Both the position numbers and the translations under genes were made by a program. Positions 9,728 to 18,717 of a stretch of DNA of 64,000 nt are shown one piece after another. Below the pieces are notes generated by a model. That model saw only the letters and a program-made list of their open reading frames with translations. It was not told the DNA's origin and made no database searches. How positions within the stretch are numbered: position 1 is the stretch's first letter; every line of letters starts with the position of its first letter. Source of the DNA: Foetidibacter luteolus (lineage in GTDB: Bacteria > Bacteroidota > Bacteroidia > Chitinophagales > Chitinophagaceae); contig NZ_VVIP01000035.1 in assembly GCF_009650435.1 (NCBI RefSeq), positions 186,001 through 250,000 on the forward strand, written 5' to 3'.

Positions 9728-10351
9728 TTATTTGTGCGTATCTGCCGGTTTGCTTTTGTACAACCGCAAGCTGATAACGCAAAACCATAGCAGGAACAAC
9801 AGGAAAGTTATCTTTTGTACCACCGGTAAAGCTTTGATATATGCTTCGTGGTAATAGAGGTAATTATTAAGGCCAACAAGCAACAGGTTAACAATGCCCC
9901 ACCAGAACAGGTTAACCCAACGCAATTTGTAGAGTGTAATTAGGGTACCAGTAAGCGCTACCACACCCAGCCCTCCGGCAATATTGGTAACCGTGTTATG
10001 CCAGGAGGTTGACAAGAACAACGTGCTGGCAATGGAAAGCGTACCCGTTGTTGAAATAACCCAGGTGATGGCCCTGCCGGCTTTCGCCTTAACCGGGAAT
10101 AGTATCCAGAAAGAGGAAAGTGTTATAGCCAACACTGCCATGCCGGCCATTGCTACCGGCCTGGCCGGGTTTACCCGGCCGTTGATAGCAACTTCGTTAA
10201 GCAGGTTACACCAGTAATTGTGTGCCCAGCTAAAACCTTCAGCATACCTGTACGCCTGCGAGCCGCCGGGGTATAGCCATGCGGCAACGATGTAGAGTAA
10301 CAGGAAGAAAGCTGTTCCTATAACCGGTAAAAGCAGCCACTTGTTTTTCAA
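9728..10351 (-). CDS. six-helix membrane protein, DUF998-like
   Basis: 207 residues with about six hydrophobic segments and a short cytoplasmic tail. The first loop holds an aromatic/charged stretch (HNYWCNLLNE) like that in DUF998-type membrane proteins. The assignment to that group is by impression only. The gene starts 11 bases after the upstream gene's stop, so it is almost certainly co-transcribed with it. No catalytic residues can be pointed out. Function unknown. Confidence 0.7.
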   Translation of the reverse strand: MKNKWLLLPVIGTAFFLLLYIVAAWLYPGGSQAYRYAEGFSWAHNYWCNLLNEVAINGRVNPARPVAMAGMAVLAITLSSFWILFPVKAKAGRAITWVISTTGTLSIASTLFLSTSWHNTVTNIAGGLGVVALTGTLITLYKLRWVNLFWWGIVNLLLVGLNNYLYYHEAYIKALPVVQKITFLLFLLWFCVISLRLYKSKPADTHK

Positions 10352-10362
10352 ATTATACCGGT

Positions 10363-10995
10363 TTATGGCTTGTAAACTTGTTTGACATATAAAATTTCTT
10401 CAAAAACAGTTTTGATAGTTTTCTTATCATGATTAGCCAGGAACATCATTAGTATAATGAGTGCTATGCTGGTTAATAGTAAGGCCACATTGTTGATGCC
10501 GGGGTTATGATAAGTTATAAATGCAAAATAAGCCAATGCTACACATGCCAGGCAAAAACACGTTAAGTAAAAAGATTTGGCCCGCACCGCTATGCTGATG
10601 ATGGTTTGTCCTGTGGCTCCGTCAATGGTAATTTTTCCTTTTAGACAGGTTGAGTAATAAATAATATCCCCTGAGCGTGCAGCATCTCTGAAAATTTCCA
10701 TGTAAAAAGAATCATCATCCACCATCTCCCCCCTGGTATCACTAAAACCCAGTTTGCCCGGCCTTTTAGAGAATTCCCTTTCCAGCCTATTGACGATGGC
10801 AGTTTTAGAAGACCTTAGCGTGTATTCATGAAACTCGTATCCGAAAGTTTTTTTAAGTAAGGGGTACATCCATAAGGTTTTGAATATGCGAATGTAGTTA
10901 AACGGATAAGAAACAATGTAAACCGTAGAACAGGGAATTGGGAGTACCATGATTGAGAGAGATTTTCTAAGTAAGTTAGTCCCTGTATGCTCCAA
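10363..10995 (-). CDS. hypothetical membrane protein
   Basis: 210 residues. The first 120 look soluble apart from one hydrophobic patch, followed by two adjacent transmembrane helices (about 140-160 and 168-190) and a short basic tail. An internal methionine (MVLPIP, residue 16) could be the true start. The order soluble domain - two helices - short tail recalls proteins with a PH-like or YcxB-like domain, but I cannot show homology. It is flanked by 26-base and 11-base gaps in a leftward run, suggesting joint transcription. Confidence 0.6.
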   Translation of the reverse strand: MEHTGTNLLRKSLSIMVLPIPCSTVYIVSYPFNYIRIFKTLWMYPLLKKTFGYEFHEYTLRSSKTAIVNRLEREFSKRPGKLGFSDTRGEMVDDDSFYMEIFRDAARSGDIIYYSTCLKGKITIDGATGQTIISIAVRAKSFYLTCFCLACVALAYFAFITYHNPGINNVALLLTSIALIILMMFLANHDKKTIKTVFEEILYVKQVYKP

Positions 10996-11021
10996 TTTTG
11001 GTATTCACACCCGACGAAGTA

Positions 11022-11483
11022 TTATTCCAGTTTTAGTGATTTGTTAAGCGGAGCTGAAAAACTGCCATTTGCGTTTTTATAAATACAGTTGTCGAAAGTA
11101 ATTATTGTTCCAAGCCGGCTCATCTTATAATATTTATGCAGTATCGTAGTGTCCGATGCCTTAGTTGACAGAGGATTTGTAAATCCAAAGCCAGTAAAAA
11201 ATATTGTTCCTGATACAAAATTTAAGCCTATTAATTTTTCCAGTTCCTGGACCGCCTGACTTTTGAATTGAACTTCAACCTTTTGTTTAACATTCGGGAG
11301 ACCATTTTTAGAGAAAGACACTTGAGCATCATAAGATCCTGATGTTTTAGTTGTATCAACTTGCTTTTCAGAAGTGTGTTTGATGATCCTTTTCTTCTTT
11401 TTTGTTTGCGAAAATGTGGATCCGGACATAAGCAAAGAGAAAATTATCAAAGCTATTAATGGTAATTTTTTAAAAGAGGCCAT
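11022..11483 (-). CDS. hypothetical secreted protein
   Basis: 153 residues with a signal peptide (MASFKKLPLIALIIFSLLM, cut near STFS-Q) and a lysine-rich patch (TKKKKR) straight after it. The remainder is small and beta-rich with no known motif. It is the first gene of the four-gene leftward run and has a good -7 box 16 bases ahead of its start codon. The short leader suggests transcription begins very near the start codon. Confidence 0.65.
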   Translation of the reverse strand: MASFKKLPLIALIIFSLLMSGSTFSQTKKKKRIIKHTSEKQVDTTKTSGSYDAQVSFSKNGLPNVKQKVEVQFKSQAVQELEKLIGLNFVSGTIFFTGFGFTNPLSTKASDTTILHKYYKMSRLGTIITFDNCIYKNANGSFSAPLNKSLKLE

Positions 11484-11498
11484 TCAAAAATGTTTAAT

Positions 11499-11506
11499 CA
11501 AATTTA
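11499..11506 (-). promoter_or_regulatory. Bacteroidota -7 box for the 11483 gene
   Basis: On the minus strand the sequence reads TAAATTTG, an exact TAnnTTTG match. No convincing -33 TTTG is seen at the standard spacing. Confidence 0.5.
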
Positions 11507-11637
11507 ATTGTAAATGACTGAAAGTTTAAGGATGGCACAGAACAATTGTATCTATTCAAAGCCAGTATGCATCCTTCTGGAAATATTGCCAGGCGCTCAG
11601 CGGTAACAGTTCCCTGTGCTTCCGTAGCAAACTGAAA

Positions 11638-11662
11638 TTTCAGCCGCCGGAGGCGGCTGAAA
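11638..11662. other. perfect 11-base stem-loop
   Basis: TTTCAGCCGCC and GGCGGCTGAAA pair around a GGA loop. Neither strand has a T-run directly behind it, so terminator function is doubtful. Confidence 0.6.
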
Positions 11663-11663
11663 A

Positions 11664-11761
11664 ATGCTACAAGGTGGGAAAAGCTGCGTAGCGTATCCAA
11701 CAGTACAAGAGTGCGACGCAACGATGCCTCATAGTAGTACTTCCTGCCGGGCCCATAAAGA
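11664..11761 (-). repeat. family A repeat, copy A3
   Basis: Reverse-strand copy ending in GCCGGGCCCATAAA and holding the core GTACAAGAGTGCGACGCAAC. The short open frames here come from the repeat itself and are not genes. Confidence 0.8.
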
Positions 11762-11771
11762 TAATGTCAAC

Positions 11772-11800
11772 AAAAAAGCCCTTTTCAAGGGCTTTTTAAA
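11772..11800 (-). terminator. rho-independent-type terminator of icd
   Basis: AAAAAGCCCTT/AAGGGCTTTTT forms a stem with a T-tract on both strands, 20 bases beyond the icd stop codon. Confidence 0.85.
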
Positions 11801-11820
11801 AGTTTGTTGCTATGTTAAGG

Positions 11821-13275
11821 TTATTGACCTTGGGCAAGGCTGTAAGCCCTTTTGTCTCCCCACATTTGCAGCAGTTCTGAAGAACATATTTTAAAGTTGC
11901 CGCTAAGGCTTATGTACAGGCCCAGCACATCCTGCTGTGTTAAGGGAAAATCGTCTATGCTTTCAAAACGCACATTGTACTGGTTTACCAGGTTGGTATA
12001 AACAGAGCCTGTGGGCCATACCTGCGTGCCGCGGTTGCTTATGTTTACCAGCTTGAATTTTACACCGGCATGGCGCAGGCATTTGTTGGCAATGGTAATG
12101 GGCTGCTCATTGCTTTCGATAAAGAAGTCTACACCGATGATTTTTTCGTTGGATTCTTCCTTGGATTCCAGCATGGGGTTTTTGTCAAGCTTGAAATGCG
12201 TTTGAGTAGAAGGCATATCGGGCAGTAATGGTTTGGCGCCCTGCTCCGGCTTTTTTCCAAAGTTGGCTATAATGGCTTCAGCGAATTGTGTAGTATTTAG
12301 GGAAGGCCTTGATTTGTCGCCAAAGTCGCCGGTATGCTGGCCGTTTTCAAGGGTATACAGCAATGCGTTTTCTATAATGGCAGCGCTTTGCATAAGGCCC
12401 AGGTGGCGCAGCATGCCCAGACCGCTTAACAGCAACGCGGTTGGGTTGGCTATGTTTTTGCCGGCAATATCCGGCGCTGTTCCATGCACTGCTTCAAAAA
12501 TGCAGATATGGTCGCCAATGTTGGCGCTGGGCGCAAAGCCTAAACCGCCAACAAGCCCGGCGCAAAGGTCGCTCACAATATCGCCCTGCAGGTTGGTAAG
12601 CACCACTACATCAAAAGTATCCGGGCGGGTAACCAGTTTCATGCACAGGTCGTCCACAATAACATCATCGGCCTTTAACTCAGGATATTCTTTGGCCACT
12701 TCATAAAACACTTCCAGGAAAAGGCCATCGGTAATTTTCATAATGTTGGCCTTGTGCCCGCAGGTAATGCGGCGGGCGCCTTTTTTCTTGGCCATTTCAA
12801 AAGCGTACTTAATTACCTGCAGGCTGCCCGGGCGGGTAATAAAACGGCGGCTAAGGGCAACATCATGCGTAATCATATGCTCAATACCGCCATAGGTATC
12901 TTCAATATTTTCTCTTACAACAGTAATATCTACCGGAATGCCGGCTTTGCTAAAAACCGTATCTACACCGTGCAGTGTTTGAAACACACGCTTATTGGCA
13001 TAGGTATTCCATGTTTTGCGGGCAGTTACATTAACGCTTTTTACGCCTTTGCCTTTGGGTGTTTCCATGGGGCCTTTAAACAATATGCCCAAGGTTTCAA
13101 TAGCCTGTTGTGCATCGGGCGTCATACCGTTGCTGTAACCTTTGTCGAAAACCCATTTGCCCATGTCTACAAACTCGTATTGCAGCGGAACCTCAGCCGC
13201 GTTGAAAACCTTTAGTACAGCATCCATAATTTCCGGCCCGATACCATCGCCTTTAGCTACAGCAACTTTTGTCAT
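11821..13275 (-). CDS. icd: NADP-dependent isocitrate dehydrogenase
   Basis: Oxidatively decarboxylates isocitrate to 2-oxoglutarate in the TCA cycle. The 484-residue form with a C-terminal extension of about 140 residues matches the Thermus/Rickettsia-type subgroup rather than the 416-residue E. coli type. Visible motifs are the N-terminal GDGIGPEI, the substrate-binding RENIEDTYGGIEH, the metal-binding aspartates in TNLQGDIVSD, and EAVHGTAPDIAGKNIANPTA near the cofactor site. Its product feeds OdhA, encoded about 9.6 kb away. A -7 box lies 42 bases upstream and a terminator downstream, so it is probably monocistronic. Confidence 0.95.
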   Translation of the reverse strand: MTKVAVAKGDGIGPEIMDAVLKVFNAAEVPLQYEFVDMGKWVFDKGYSNGMTPDAQQAIETLGILFKGPMETPKGKGVKSVNVTARKTWNTYANKRVFQTLHGVDTVFSKAGIPVDITVVRENIEDTYGGIEHMITHDVALSRRFITRPGSLQVIKYAFEMAKKKGARRITCGHKANIMKITDGLFLEVFYEVAKEYPELKADDVIVDDLCMKLVTRPDTFDVVVLTNLQGDIVSDLCAGLVGGLGFAPSANIGDHICIFEAVHGTAPDIAGKNIANPTALLLSGLGMLRHLGLMQSAAIIENALLYTLENGQHTGDFGDKSRPSLNTTQFAEAIIANFGKKPEQGAKPLLPDMPSTQTHFKLDKNPMLESKEESNEKIIGVDFFIESNEQPITIANKCLRHAGVKFKLVNISNRGTQVWPTGSVYTNLVNQYNVRFESIDDFPLTQQDVLGLYISLSGNFKICSSELLQMWGDKRAYSLAQGQ

Positions 13276-13316
13276 AACAGAATATTTTAATTTGAGGAAT
13301 GAACATTGAAGAGCAG

Positions 13317-13324
13317 CAAAGTTA
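13317..13324 (-). promoter_or_regulatory. Bacteroidota -7 box for icd
   Basis: Minus strand reads TAACTTTG, an exact TAnnTTTG match, 42-49 bases upstream of the icd start. A -33 element is not obvious. Confidence 0.55.
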
Positions 13325-13440
13325 GGGGGTAAAACTTAGCCGTTGGCAGTTTTGGTGGCAGTGATTTTTACGGCTTACATAGAATATGAATGACGCTTAT
13401 ACCTCTTATGTTTATGTTGGAATGTTGGGGGGGTGTGCCC

Positions 13441-13476
13441 AAGCTTCAATCCCTCACCCGAAAGTGCAACACTCGG
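13441..13476 (-). repeat. family B fragment
   Basis: GCTTCAATCCCTCACCCG followed by AAGTGCAACAC is the reverse complement of the 5' end of family B. The rest of the element is absent. Confidence 0.6.
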
Positions 13477-13572
13477 CTTATGCACAAACTGTTTTATGTG
13501 CAGTGTTTAAAGCGCAGCAGGTACTACCATCCTCACAAACTTTTCCCTAACTTTACCATGCAAGCGATGAAT

Positions 13573-13959
13573 ATGATTTCCAAAATATCAGAAGGCGTAC
13601 AAATAAGCGTGGAAACATTTTACCAACAGGAATACAGCAACCCGCTGAATTATGAGTTTATGTTTGCCTACCGCATTACCATTGAAAATCACAATAATTT
13701 TACCATTAAACTGCTTAGCCGCCAGTGGTATATTTTTGACAGCAATGGCCAGCAGCGGGAAGTGGAGGGCGAAGGCGTTGTGGGGCTTCAGCCAGTTATT
13801 GAACCCGCCCGGCAGTTTCAATATGTAAGTGGCTGTAACCTGCGTACAGAAATGGGCCGCATGTACGGCTACTACATTATGGAAAACCAAAATACCAAAA
13901 CCACTTTCAAAGTAAAAATTCCGCCATTTGAAATGCTGGCGCCGTTTAAGAATAATTAG
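13573..13959 (+). CDS. apaG: ApaG domain protein
   Basis: 128 residues from the methionine of MISKISEGVQ, which gives the usual family length. Methionines at 13558 and 13567 are possible alternatives, but a TAACTTTA promoter-like box at 13547 would put transcription start at or after the first of them. ApaG is a single fibronectin-III-like beta sandwich linked to Co2+/Mg2+ resistance phenotypes, with biochemical function unsettled. Family signatures are visible: FAYRITIEN, LLSRQWYIFDSNG, VEGEGVVGLQPVI and YVSGCNL. The gene stands alone between icd and a damaged small gene. Confidence 0.92.
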   Translation: MISKISEGVQISVETFYQQEYSNPLNYEFMFAYRITIENHNNFTIKLLSRQWYIFDSNGQQREVEGEGVVGLQPVIEPARQFQYVSGCNLRTEMGRMYGYYIMENQNTKTTFKVKIPPFEMLAPFKNN

Positions 13960-13991
13960 GCTTTCGCAACCTTCAAAAAAATTCTACCCGC

Positions 13992-14224
13992 ATGAAACCC
14001 GGAGGCTTTTGGTCTAAACTTAACTGGAGGCATATTCTCATTAATTACGTTGCCTCATGGTGTATTATCCATTCCTTTGAGGTACTTTCTTTCCTGTATG
14101 ATTTAAAGCTGTTTAACTCATACCTTATGCCGGGATACTTTTGCTAACAGGCTTATTGTTGTTTTTTTCCAGGCAGTCTGGCAGGTTTATTAGTGGTTAC
14201 TATAAGCCCGTACCCGCTGTTTAG
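13992..14224 (+). pseudogene. possible frameshifted small membrane protein gene
   Basis: An ATG at 13992 opens 51 codons (MKPGGFWSKLNWRHILINYV...), ending at TAA 14145-14147. The next reading frame from about 14135 continues without a stop to 14224 and encodes a strongly hydrophobic segment (LLLTGLLLFFSR) and a charged tail. Joined by one frameshift near 14135 the two give a plausible protein of about 77 residues. A sequencing error, a real pseudogene or chance are all possible. Confidence 0.3.
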
Positions 14225-14284
14225 TACCTGTGGTTTGTTCTGACCGTCTTTCTCATGGCTAACTATTCAACTTAACAGCAACTA

Positions 14285-15370
14285 ATGAGAAACAGCCTTG
14301 TAGTATTTACGCTTTTGATATTCACTTTGCCGGCCAGTAGTTTTTCGCAGGGAATATCTTCCCGCTACCAGCAATCGTTCCTACAATTATACCAGGCCGT
14401 ACAGCAACGTTTTTACGATTCCGCGACAAACTTTTACAAGGATATTGAAGAGCCGGAAGAAAAGCGCAAATATTCTTTTCTCTGGCCGCTTTGCGGGCTG
14501 GTACAGGTGAACAACGAAAGTGAAAAGCTGGGCATTGCCAACTTTACGGTTGATGGCGCTATGGGCGTTATTCAAAAGTATTACAGCAGCAGGCCACCTG
14601 CGCCAGGCTACGATTCTTATGTGGTTGCATTAGGCGGCGGCACCCGTTTTTACGACGACAACCAGTGGATTGGGCTGGCATTAATGGACGCCTGGTTTCG
14701 TAACCGGCGGCGGGATTACCTGGAAAAAAGCAAGGAAATCTACCGCTTTATGATGACCGGCTACGATACTGCCGCCGGTGGCGGACTGTACTGGGAAGAA
14801 GGTAACATGAAAACAAAGAACACCTGCTCCAACGGGCCGGGTATTATACTGGCGCTGCAATTATACAAGGCCACAAAAGAAAAGACTTACCTTGATACAG
14901 CCCTGTTATTATACCATTGGGTAAATAAATATCTACAGGATACCGATAACCTATATTTCGATAACATCAGCATACCCGGGGGTAAGATTGAAAAAACAAA
15001 GTTTTCATACAACACCGGCACCATGCTGCAAGCCAATGTGTACCTGTACGAACTTACCAATGAGAAAATATATCTTGATAAAGCTGTAGCCATTGCAGGC
15101 AGCTCTCTGCCTTACTTCTATGGCAAAGGAAAATTCAGGGATGGCTATTGGTTTAATGCGGTATTATTAAGGGCCTATCAACACCTGCGCAAACATGTGG
15201 CAGATGACAAATACCTGGATGCCTTTAAGCAATGCACCAACGAGGCGCTGGCAAACAACATTAACAATGCCGGGTTGATGGGTAAGGAAAAGATGCTAAC
15301 CCTGGTAAACCAGGCTGGCATGTTGGAAATACTGGCGAGCCTGGCGTATGATAGCCAGCGCAGCAAATAA
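14285..15370 (+). CDS. glycoside hydrolase family 76 protein (alpha-1,6-mannanase-like)
   Basis: 361 residues with a signal peptide (MRNSLVVFTLLIFTLPASS, cut near FSQ). The sequence is an (alpha/alpha)6-barrel type of GH76. The two adjacent catalytic aspartates of this family sit in FYDDNQWIGLALMDAW (about residues 116-131), and a second signature GGGLYWEEGN follows near 163. Known members cut alpha-1,6-mannan backbones, for example of yeast cell walls or mycobacterial glycans. No SusCD pair or other glycosidase is next to it, so it is not in a typical polysaccharide utilisation locus. It would act in the periplasm or outside the cell. Confidence 0.85.
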   Translation: MRNSLVVFTLLIFTLPASSFSQGISSRYQQSFLQLYQAVQQRFYDSATNFYKDIEEPEEKRKYSFLWPLCGLVQVNNESEKLGIANFTVDGAMGVIQKYYSSRPPAPGYDSYVVALGGGTRFYDDNQWIGLALMDAWFRNRRRDYLEKSKEIYRFMMTGYDTAAGGGLYWEEGNMKTKNTCSNGPGIILALQLYKATKEKTYLDTALLLYHWVNKYLQDTDNLYFDNISIPGGKIEKTKFSYNTGTMLQANVYLYELTNEKIYLDKAVAIAGSSLPYFYGKGKFRDGYWFNAVLLRAYQHLRKHVADDKYLDAFKQCTNEALANNINNAGLMGKEKMLTLVNQAGMLEILASLAYDSQRSK

Positions 15371-15386
15371 TAGACAAATTGTTAAC

Positions 15387-16394
15387 CTATTTAGGCTTGT
15401 ATTTAGCCTCATTGAATATTTGCCGGGCGGGGGTTTGCATTAATTCCGGCAGTGTTTTTTTATCGTTCTTTTCCATCCATTTTTTTACAACCTGCCAGCC
15501 CACAAACTGGCCGATATTGCCAGGGGCGCCTTCACCTAATTCAGTTGTTTTAGGGCCATCATTAATATAATCACGGATAAGAAAGGGGTCGCTTTCATAC
15601 AGCAGGTTATTCTTAAGGAAAAAGTTCCATATAGCGGCCTCGTGTGCATAGCAGCCGTCCAGTTGTTGCTGGGTGTAACCGGTTTTTACGCTATCTGCGC
15701 TTTCGGGCAGCAACTGGTCAAGCAGATACAAACGTTTGCCTGATTCTATCATCTGCTCCACCAGTGGTTTGCCTGCAGGGTTATAGGCAAACATGTCGTC
15801 TATAATATTACGCATACAATTTGCCGCAATGTATTGGGGCTCAAACCTTCGGCTGCGGTAAGCGGGGTAAACATTACTGATGAAATCCGTTTGGTACACC
15901 GGAAAATCCTTACCCATGTACAATTGCAGGCCAACCGCCAGGCCATCCGCGGTTAGTACATTGCCATACCCTTCCAGCGGCCCAATGAAGGTGATAATTT
16001 TGGCAGGTACTTTATAACTTGGAAAATAATGTTTCACAAACTGAAGGCCGCGTTTTACTTCCCCGGCCTCATTAAAATCAGGAAACTTTTGCTGAACGGC
16101 TTTGTAAAGGCTGCCATAATCCCGGGTAAACAATTTTACTTTTTGAATAACACTGTCCGGAAATGGGGGCGCCATCAAAATATTGTACAGGTAGTCGTTG
16201 AGAAAAGAGGGGTACTGCTCCTGCAGTTTATTTAATGAAGCCTCTACATTGGCAGTATCAATGGCAAACAAGGCTTTATCAAAACGCTGAACTTCCACAT
16301 CTACCTTAATGCCCGATACATCAGGTATTTTTTTGCCCGGCTTACAGGAAAACAGCAACAAGCCGAGGGATACAGCCACCATGAATTTTTTCAT
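15387..16394 (-). CDS. gldB: gliding motility lipoprotein GldB
   Basis: 335 residues from MKKFMVAVSLGLLLFSC, which places a lipobox (LLFSC) at the N-terminus; the longer frame adds 26 residues with no signal character. GldB is required for gliding in Flavobacterium. Its biochemical role is unclear, and it is found widely in Bacteroidota including non-gliders. The sequence matches the family (FDKALFAID, YPSFLNDYLYNIL, FIGPLEGYGN, RRFEPQYIAANCMRNIIDD, C-terminal Q..F.EAKY). It faces away from nadE, the neighbour it commonly keeps in this phylum, and its stop is 16 bases from that of the GH76 gene. Confidence 0.93.
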   Translation of the reverse strand: MKKFMVAVSLGLLLFSCKPGKKIPDVSGIKVDVEVQRFDKALFAIDTANVEASLNKLQEQYPSFLNDYLYNILMAPPFPDSVIQKVKLFTRDYGSLYKAVQQKFPDFNEAGEVKRGLQFVKHYFPSYKVPAKIITFIGPLEGYGNVLTADGLAVGLQLYMGKDFPVYQTDFISNVYPAYRSRRFEPQYIAANCMRNIIDDMFAYNPAGKPLVEQMIESGKRLYLLDQLLPESADSVKTGYTQQQLDGCYAHEAAIWNFFLKNNLLYESDPFLIRDYINDGPKTTELGEGAPGNIGQFVGWQVVKKWMEKNDKKTLPELMQTPARQIFNEAKYKPK

Positions 16395-16499
16395 ACAGCG
16401 AAATAACGTTAAAGTACCCAAATGATTGTGCCGAACAAAAAAGCATGCAACAACCTGCCGGATTTTATTCAACAGCTTACCCCTTGCTGCATAGAGAAC

Positions 16500-16650
16500 A
16501 AAGCCCTTCGTTTTACTCAGGGCAGGCTACTATGCAATTGGTGAATAGAATTGTTGCAGTACAAGTGTTCCAATCTTGCTGCTTCGTCACGCAAGATTGC
16601 TCAACCAAAGCCTCATAGTAGTAATGCTGCCCGGACAAAAAAAATGACCA
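16500..16650 (-). repeat. family A repeat, rearranged copy A4
   Basis: Keeps family A ends (AAAGCCTCATAGTAGTAATG and GCTGCCCGG) but the centre is replaced by a perfect 9-base inverted repeat CAATCTTGC/GCAAGATTG at 16571 and 16591. Confidence 0.6.
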
Positions 16651-16768
16651 ACGGCCAGTACTCCATTGCCAAATAGATACCTGATCACAATAATCGCTCA
16701 ATCAGTGGCAATAAATATCGAAATTTGCTTTTTGCTGGGGCCGCCACACAAAGACAAAATGAATAAAG

Positions 16769-18451
16769 ATGAAAATAGTTTTAGCACAACAGAATTATCA
16801 TATCGGCAATTTTGAAAGCAACACACAAAAAATAATCAACGGCATAGCAGAGGCCAAGGCACAGGGGGCAGACCTGGTGGTGTTTAGTGAAATGAGCGTT
16901 TGCGGCTACCCCGCACGGGACTTTGTAGAGTTCAACGATTTCATCAACAAATGCTACCTGTCTATTGATATCATTAAGCAGCATGCGGATACCATTGGCG
17001 TGCTGGTAGGCTCGCCGGCACGCAACCCGGTAAGGGATGGCAAAGACCTGTTTAACGCCGCCTTTTTCTTGTACGAAAAAGAAGTAAAGGCCGAAATACA
17101 CAAAACCCTGCTGCCTACTTATGATGTGTTTGATGAATACCGCTATTTTGAGCCGGCCTACGAATGGAAAGTAATTGAGTTTAAAGGCAAGCGCCTGGCT
17201 GTAACCATTTGCGAAGACATCTGGAACCTGGGCGATAACCCGCTCTACCGTATTTGCCCCATGGATGCACTGATACAGCAACGGCCGGATGTAATGATTA
17301 ACCTTAGTGCTTCGCCATTTGATTACATTCATGAAGAAGGCCGCAAGGCCATTGTTAAAGCCAATGTGCTTAAGTATAAGCTGCCCATGTTTTACTGCAA
17401 CGCGGTGGGTAGCCAAACGGAAATTGTTTTTGACGGGGCATCGCTGATTTTTGACAAAGATGGCAACATCAGCAAAGCGCTTCCCATGTTTAAGGAGGCC
17501 ATTGATGGAGCGGTTTTAAACGATGACGGAACCATTGATGCTGGCATTGCACAACCTGCCGGTAACATACCGGATATAGATGTAACACCACCCACATTAA
17601 AAGAAGACCTTAACATTAACCAGGTGTATGATGCGCTGGTAATGGGCATTAGGGATTATTTCAGTAAAATGGGTTTCAGTAAGGCTATACTGGGCTCTTC
17701 GGGCGGTATTGACAGCGCTGTAACATTGGCTATTGCCTGCGAAGCGCTGGGTGCTGAAAATGTAAGGGCGGTGCTGATGCCTTCGCCGTATTCAACTGAG
17801 CATAGTGTTAACGACGCGGTGGCACTGAGCAAGAACCTTAACAACCCATACGATATCATCCGCATCAACACTATCTACGAGTCTTTTTTAACTACGCTCA
17901 AGCCTGTTTTTGGTGACCTGCCTTTTTCGCTGGCTGAAGAAAATACCCAAAGCCGTACCAGGGGCAATTTGCTGATGGCCATTTCTAACAAGTTTGGCTA
18001 TATACTGCTCAACACCTCCAACAAAAGCGAGCTGGCCACCGGTTACGGCACCTTGTATGGCGATATGGCTGGCGGCCTTGGCGTGTTGGGCGATTGCTAT
18101 AAGCTGCAGGTGTACGCGTTGGCCAGGTATATTAACCGCAACAAAGAAATTATACCGGTAAATATTATTGATAAAGCGCCAAGCGCAGAGCTAAGGCCCA
18201 ACCAAAAAGACAGCGACAGCCTGCCCGATTACAACGTACTGGATAAGATTTTATACCAGTACATCGAAAGGCGCCTGGGCCCTGCTGAAATAAAGGCGCA
18301 AGGGTTTGATGCCGCCGTTGTTGACAGAACGCTTAAATTGGTAAACACCAACGAATACAAACGCAACCAGTTTTGCCCAATCATCCGCGTATCGCCCAAA
18401 GCATTTGGCGTAGGAAGAAGGGTGCCCATTGTGGGCAAATACCTTAGTTAA
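16769..18451 (+). CDS. nadE: glutamine-hydrolysing NAD+ synthetase
   Basis: 560 residues, two-domain enzyme making NAD+ from deamido-NAD+ with ATP, taking ammonia from glutamine. The N-terminal nitrilase-like glutaminase domain (about 1-270) shows the Glu-Lys-Cys triad in VVFSEMSVCGYP, HKTLLPTYDVFDEYRYF and VTICEDIW. The C-terminal synthetase domain has the ATP-pyrophosphatase loop LGSSGGIDSAV (about 310-320), followed by TSNKSELATGYGTLYGD and KAPSAELRPNQKD. It starts at a clean ATG beside a rearranged repeat and is divergent from gldB. It is a cytoplasmic enzyme and probably essential. Confidence 0.96.
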   Translation: MKIVLAQQNYHIGNFESNTQKIINGIAEAKAQGADLVVFSEMSVCGYPARDFVEFNDFINKCYLSIDIIKQHADTIGVLVGSPARNPVRDGKDLFNAAFFLYEKEVKAEIHKTLLPTYDVFDEYRYFEPAYEWKVIEFKGKRLAVTICEDIWNLGDNPLYRICPMDALIQQRPDVMINLSASPFDYIHEEGRKAIVKANVLKYKLPMFYCNAVGSQTEIVFDGASLIFDKDGNISKALPMFKEAIDGAVLNDDGTIDAGIAQPAGNIPDIDVTPPTLKEDLNINQVYDALVMGIRDYFSKMGFSKAILGSSGGIDSAVTLAIACEALGAENVRAVLMPSPYSTEHSVNDAVALSKNLNNPYDIIRINTIYESFLTTLKPVFGDLPFSLAEENTQSRTRGNLLMAISNKFGYILLNTSNKSELATGYGTLYGDMAGGLGVLGDCYKLQVYALARYINRNKEIIPVNIIDKAPSAELRPNQKDSDSLPDYNVLDKILYQYIERRLGPAEIKAQGFDAAVVDRTLKLVNTNEYKRNQFCPIIRVSPKAFGVGRRVPIVGKYLS

Positions 18452-18523
18452 ACTGCCAACCCCAGCATTAGATTTTGACCACTTGAACATCAACATTTTT
18501 GGTGGCAGACGTCCGGTTTTTCA

Positions 18524-18590
18524 ATGAAGCATCGTTGCGTCGCACTACGTTCATCGTTCTGTACTCTGGGCGGCTTTTCAGCCCGGGTTA
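18524..18590 (+). repeat. family A repeat, copy A5
   Basis: GAAGCATCGTTGCGTCGCACT followed by ACGTTCATCGTTCTGTACTC, with GGGCGGCTTTTCAGCCC behind it. It lies between convergent nadE and lon. Confidence 0.6.
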
Positions 18591-18717
18591 AAATAGGTTT
18601 GGCGCCCAAAGGCGCCAAATCAACTTTTTAGTATAGTCAGAAAAAACATTAAACGTTGAACAACCGACATAAAACCATTGAAGCTTCTTGCGGTTCACCA
18701 CTCACGATTCACGAATG

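Noticed and set aside
11494..11721. 75-residue open frame with LRRTLVLLDTL start
   Set aside because: It is read from a family A repeat; the same peptide start appears at other copies (5776, 51666, 60390), so the reading frame belongs to the repeat and not to a gene.
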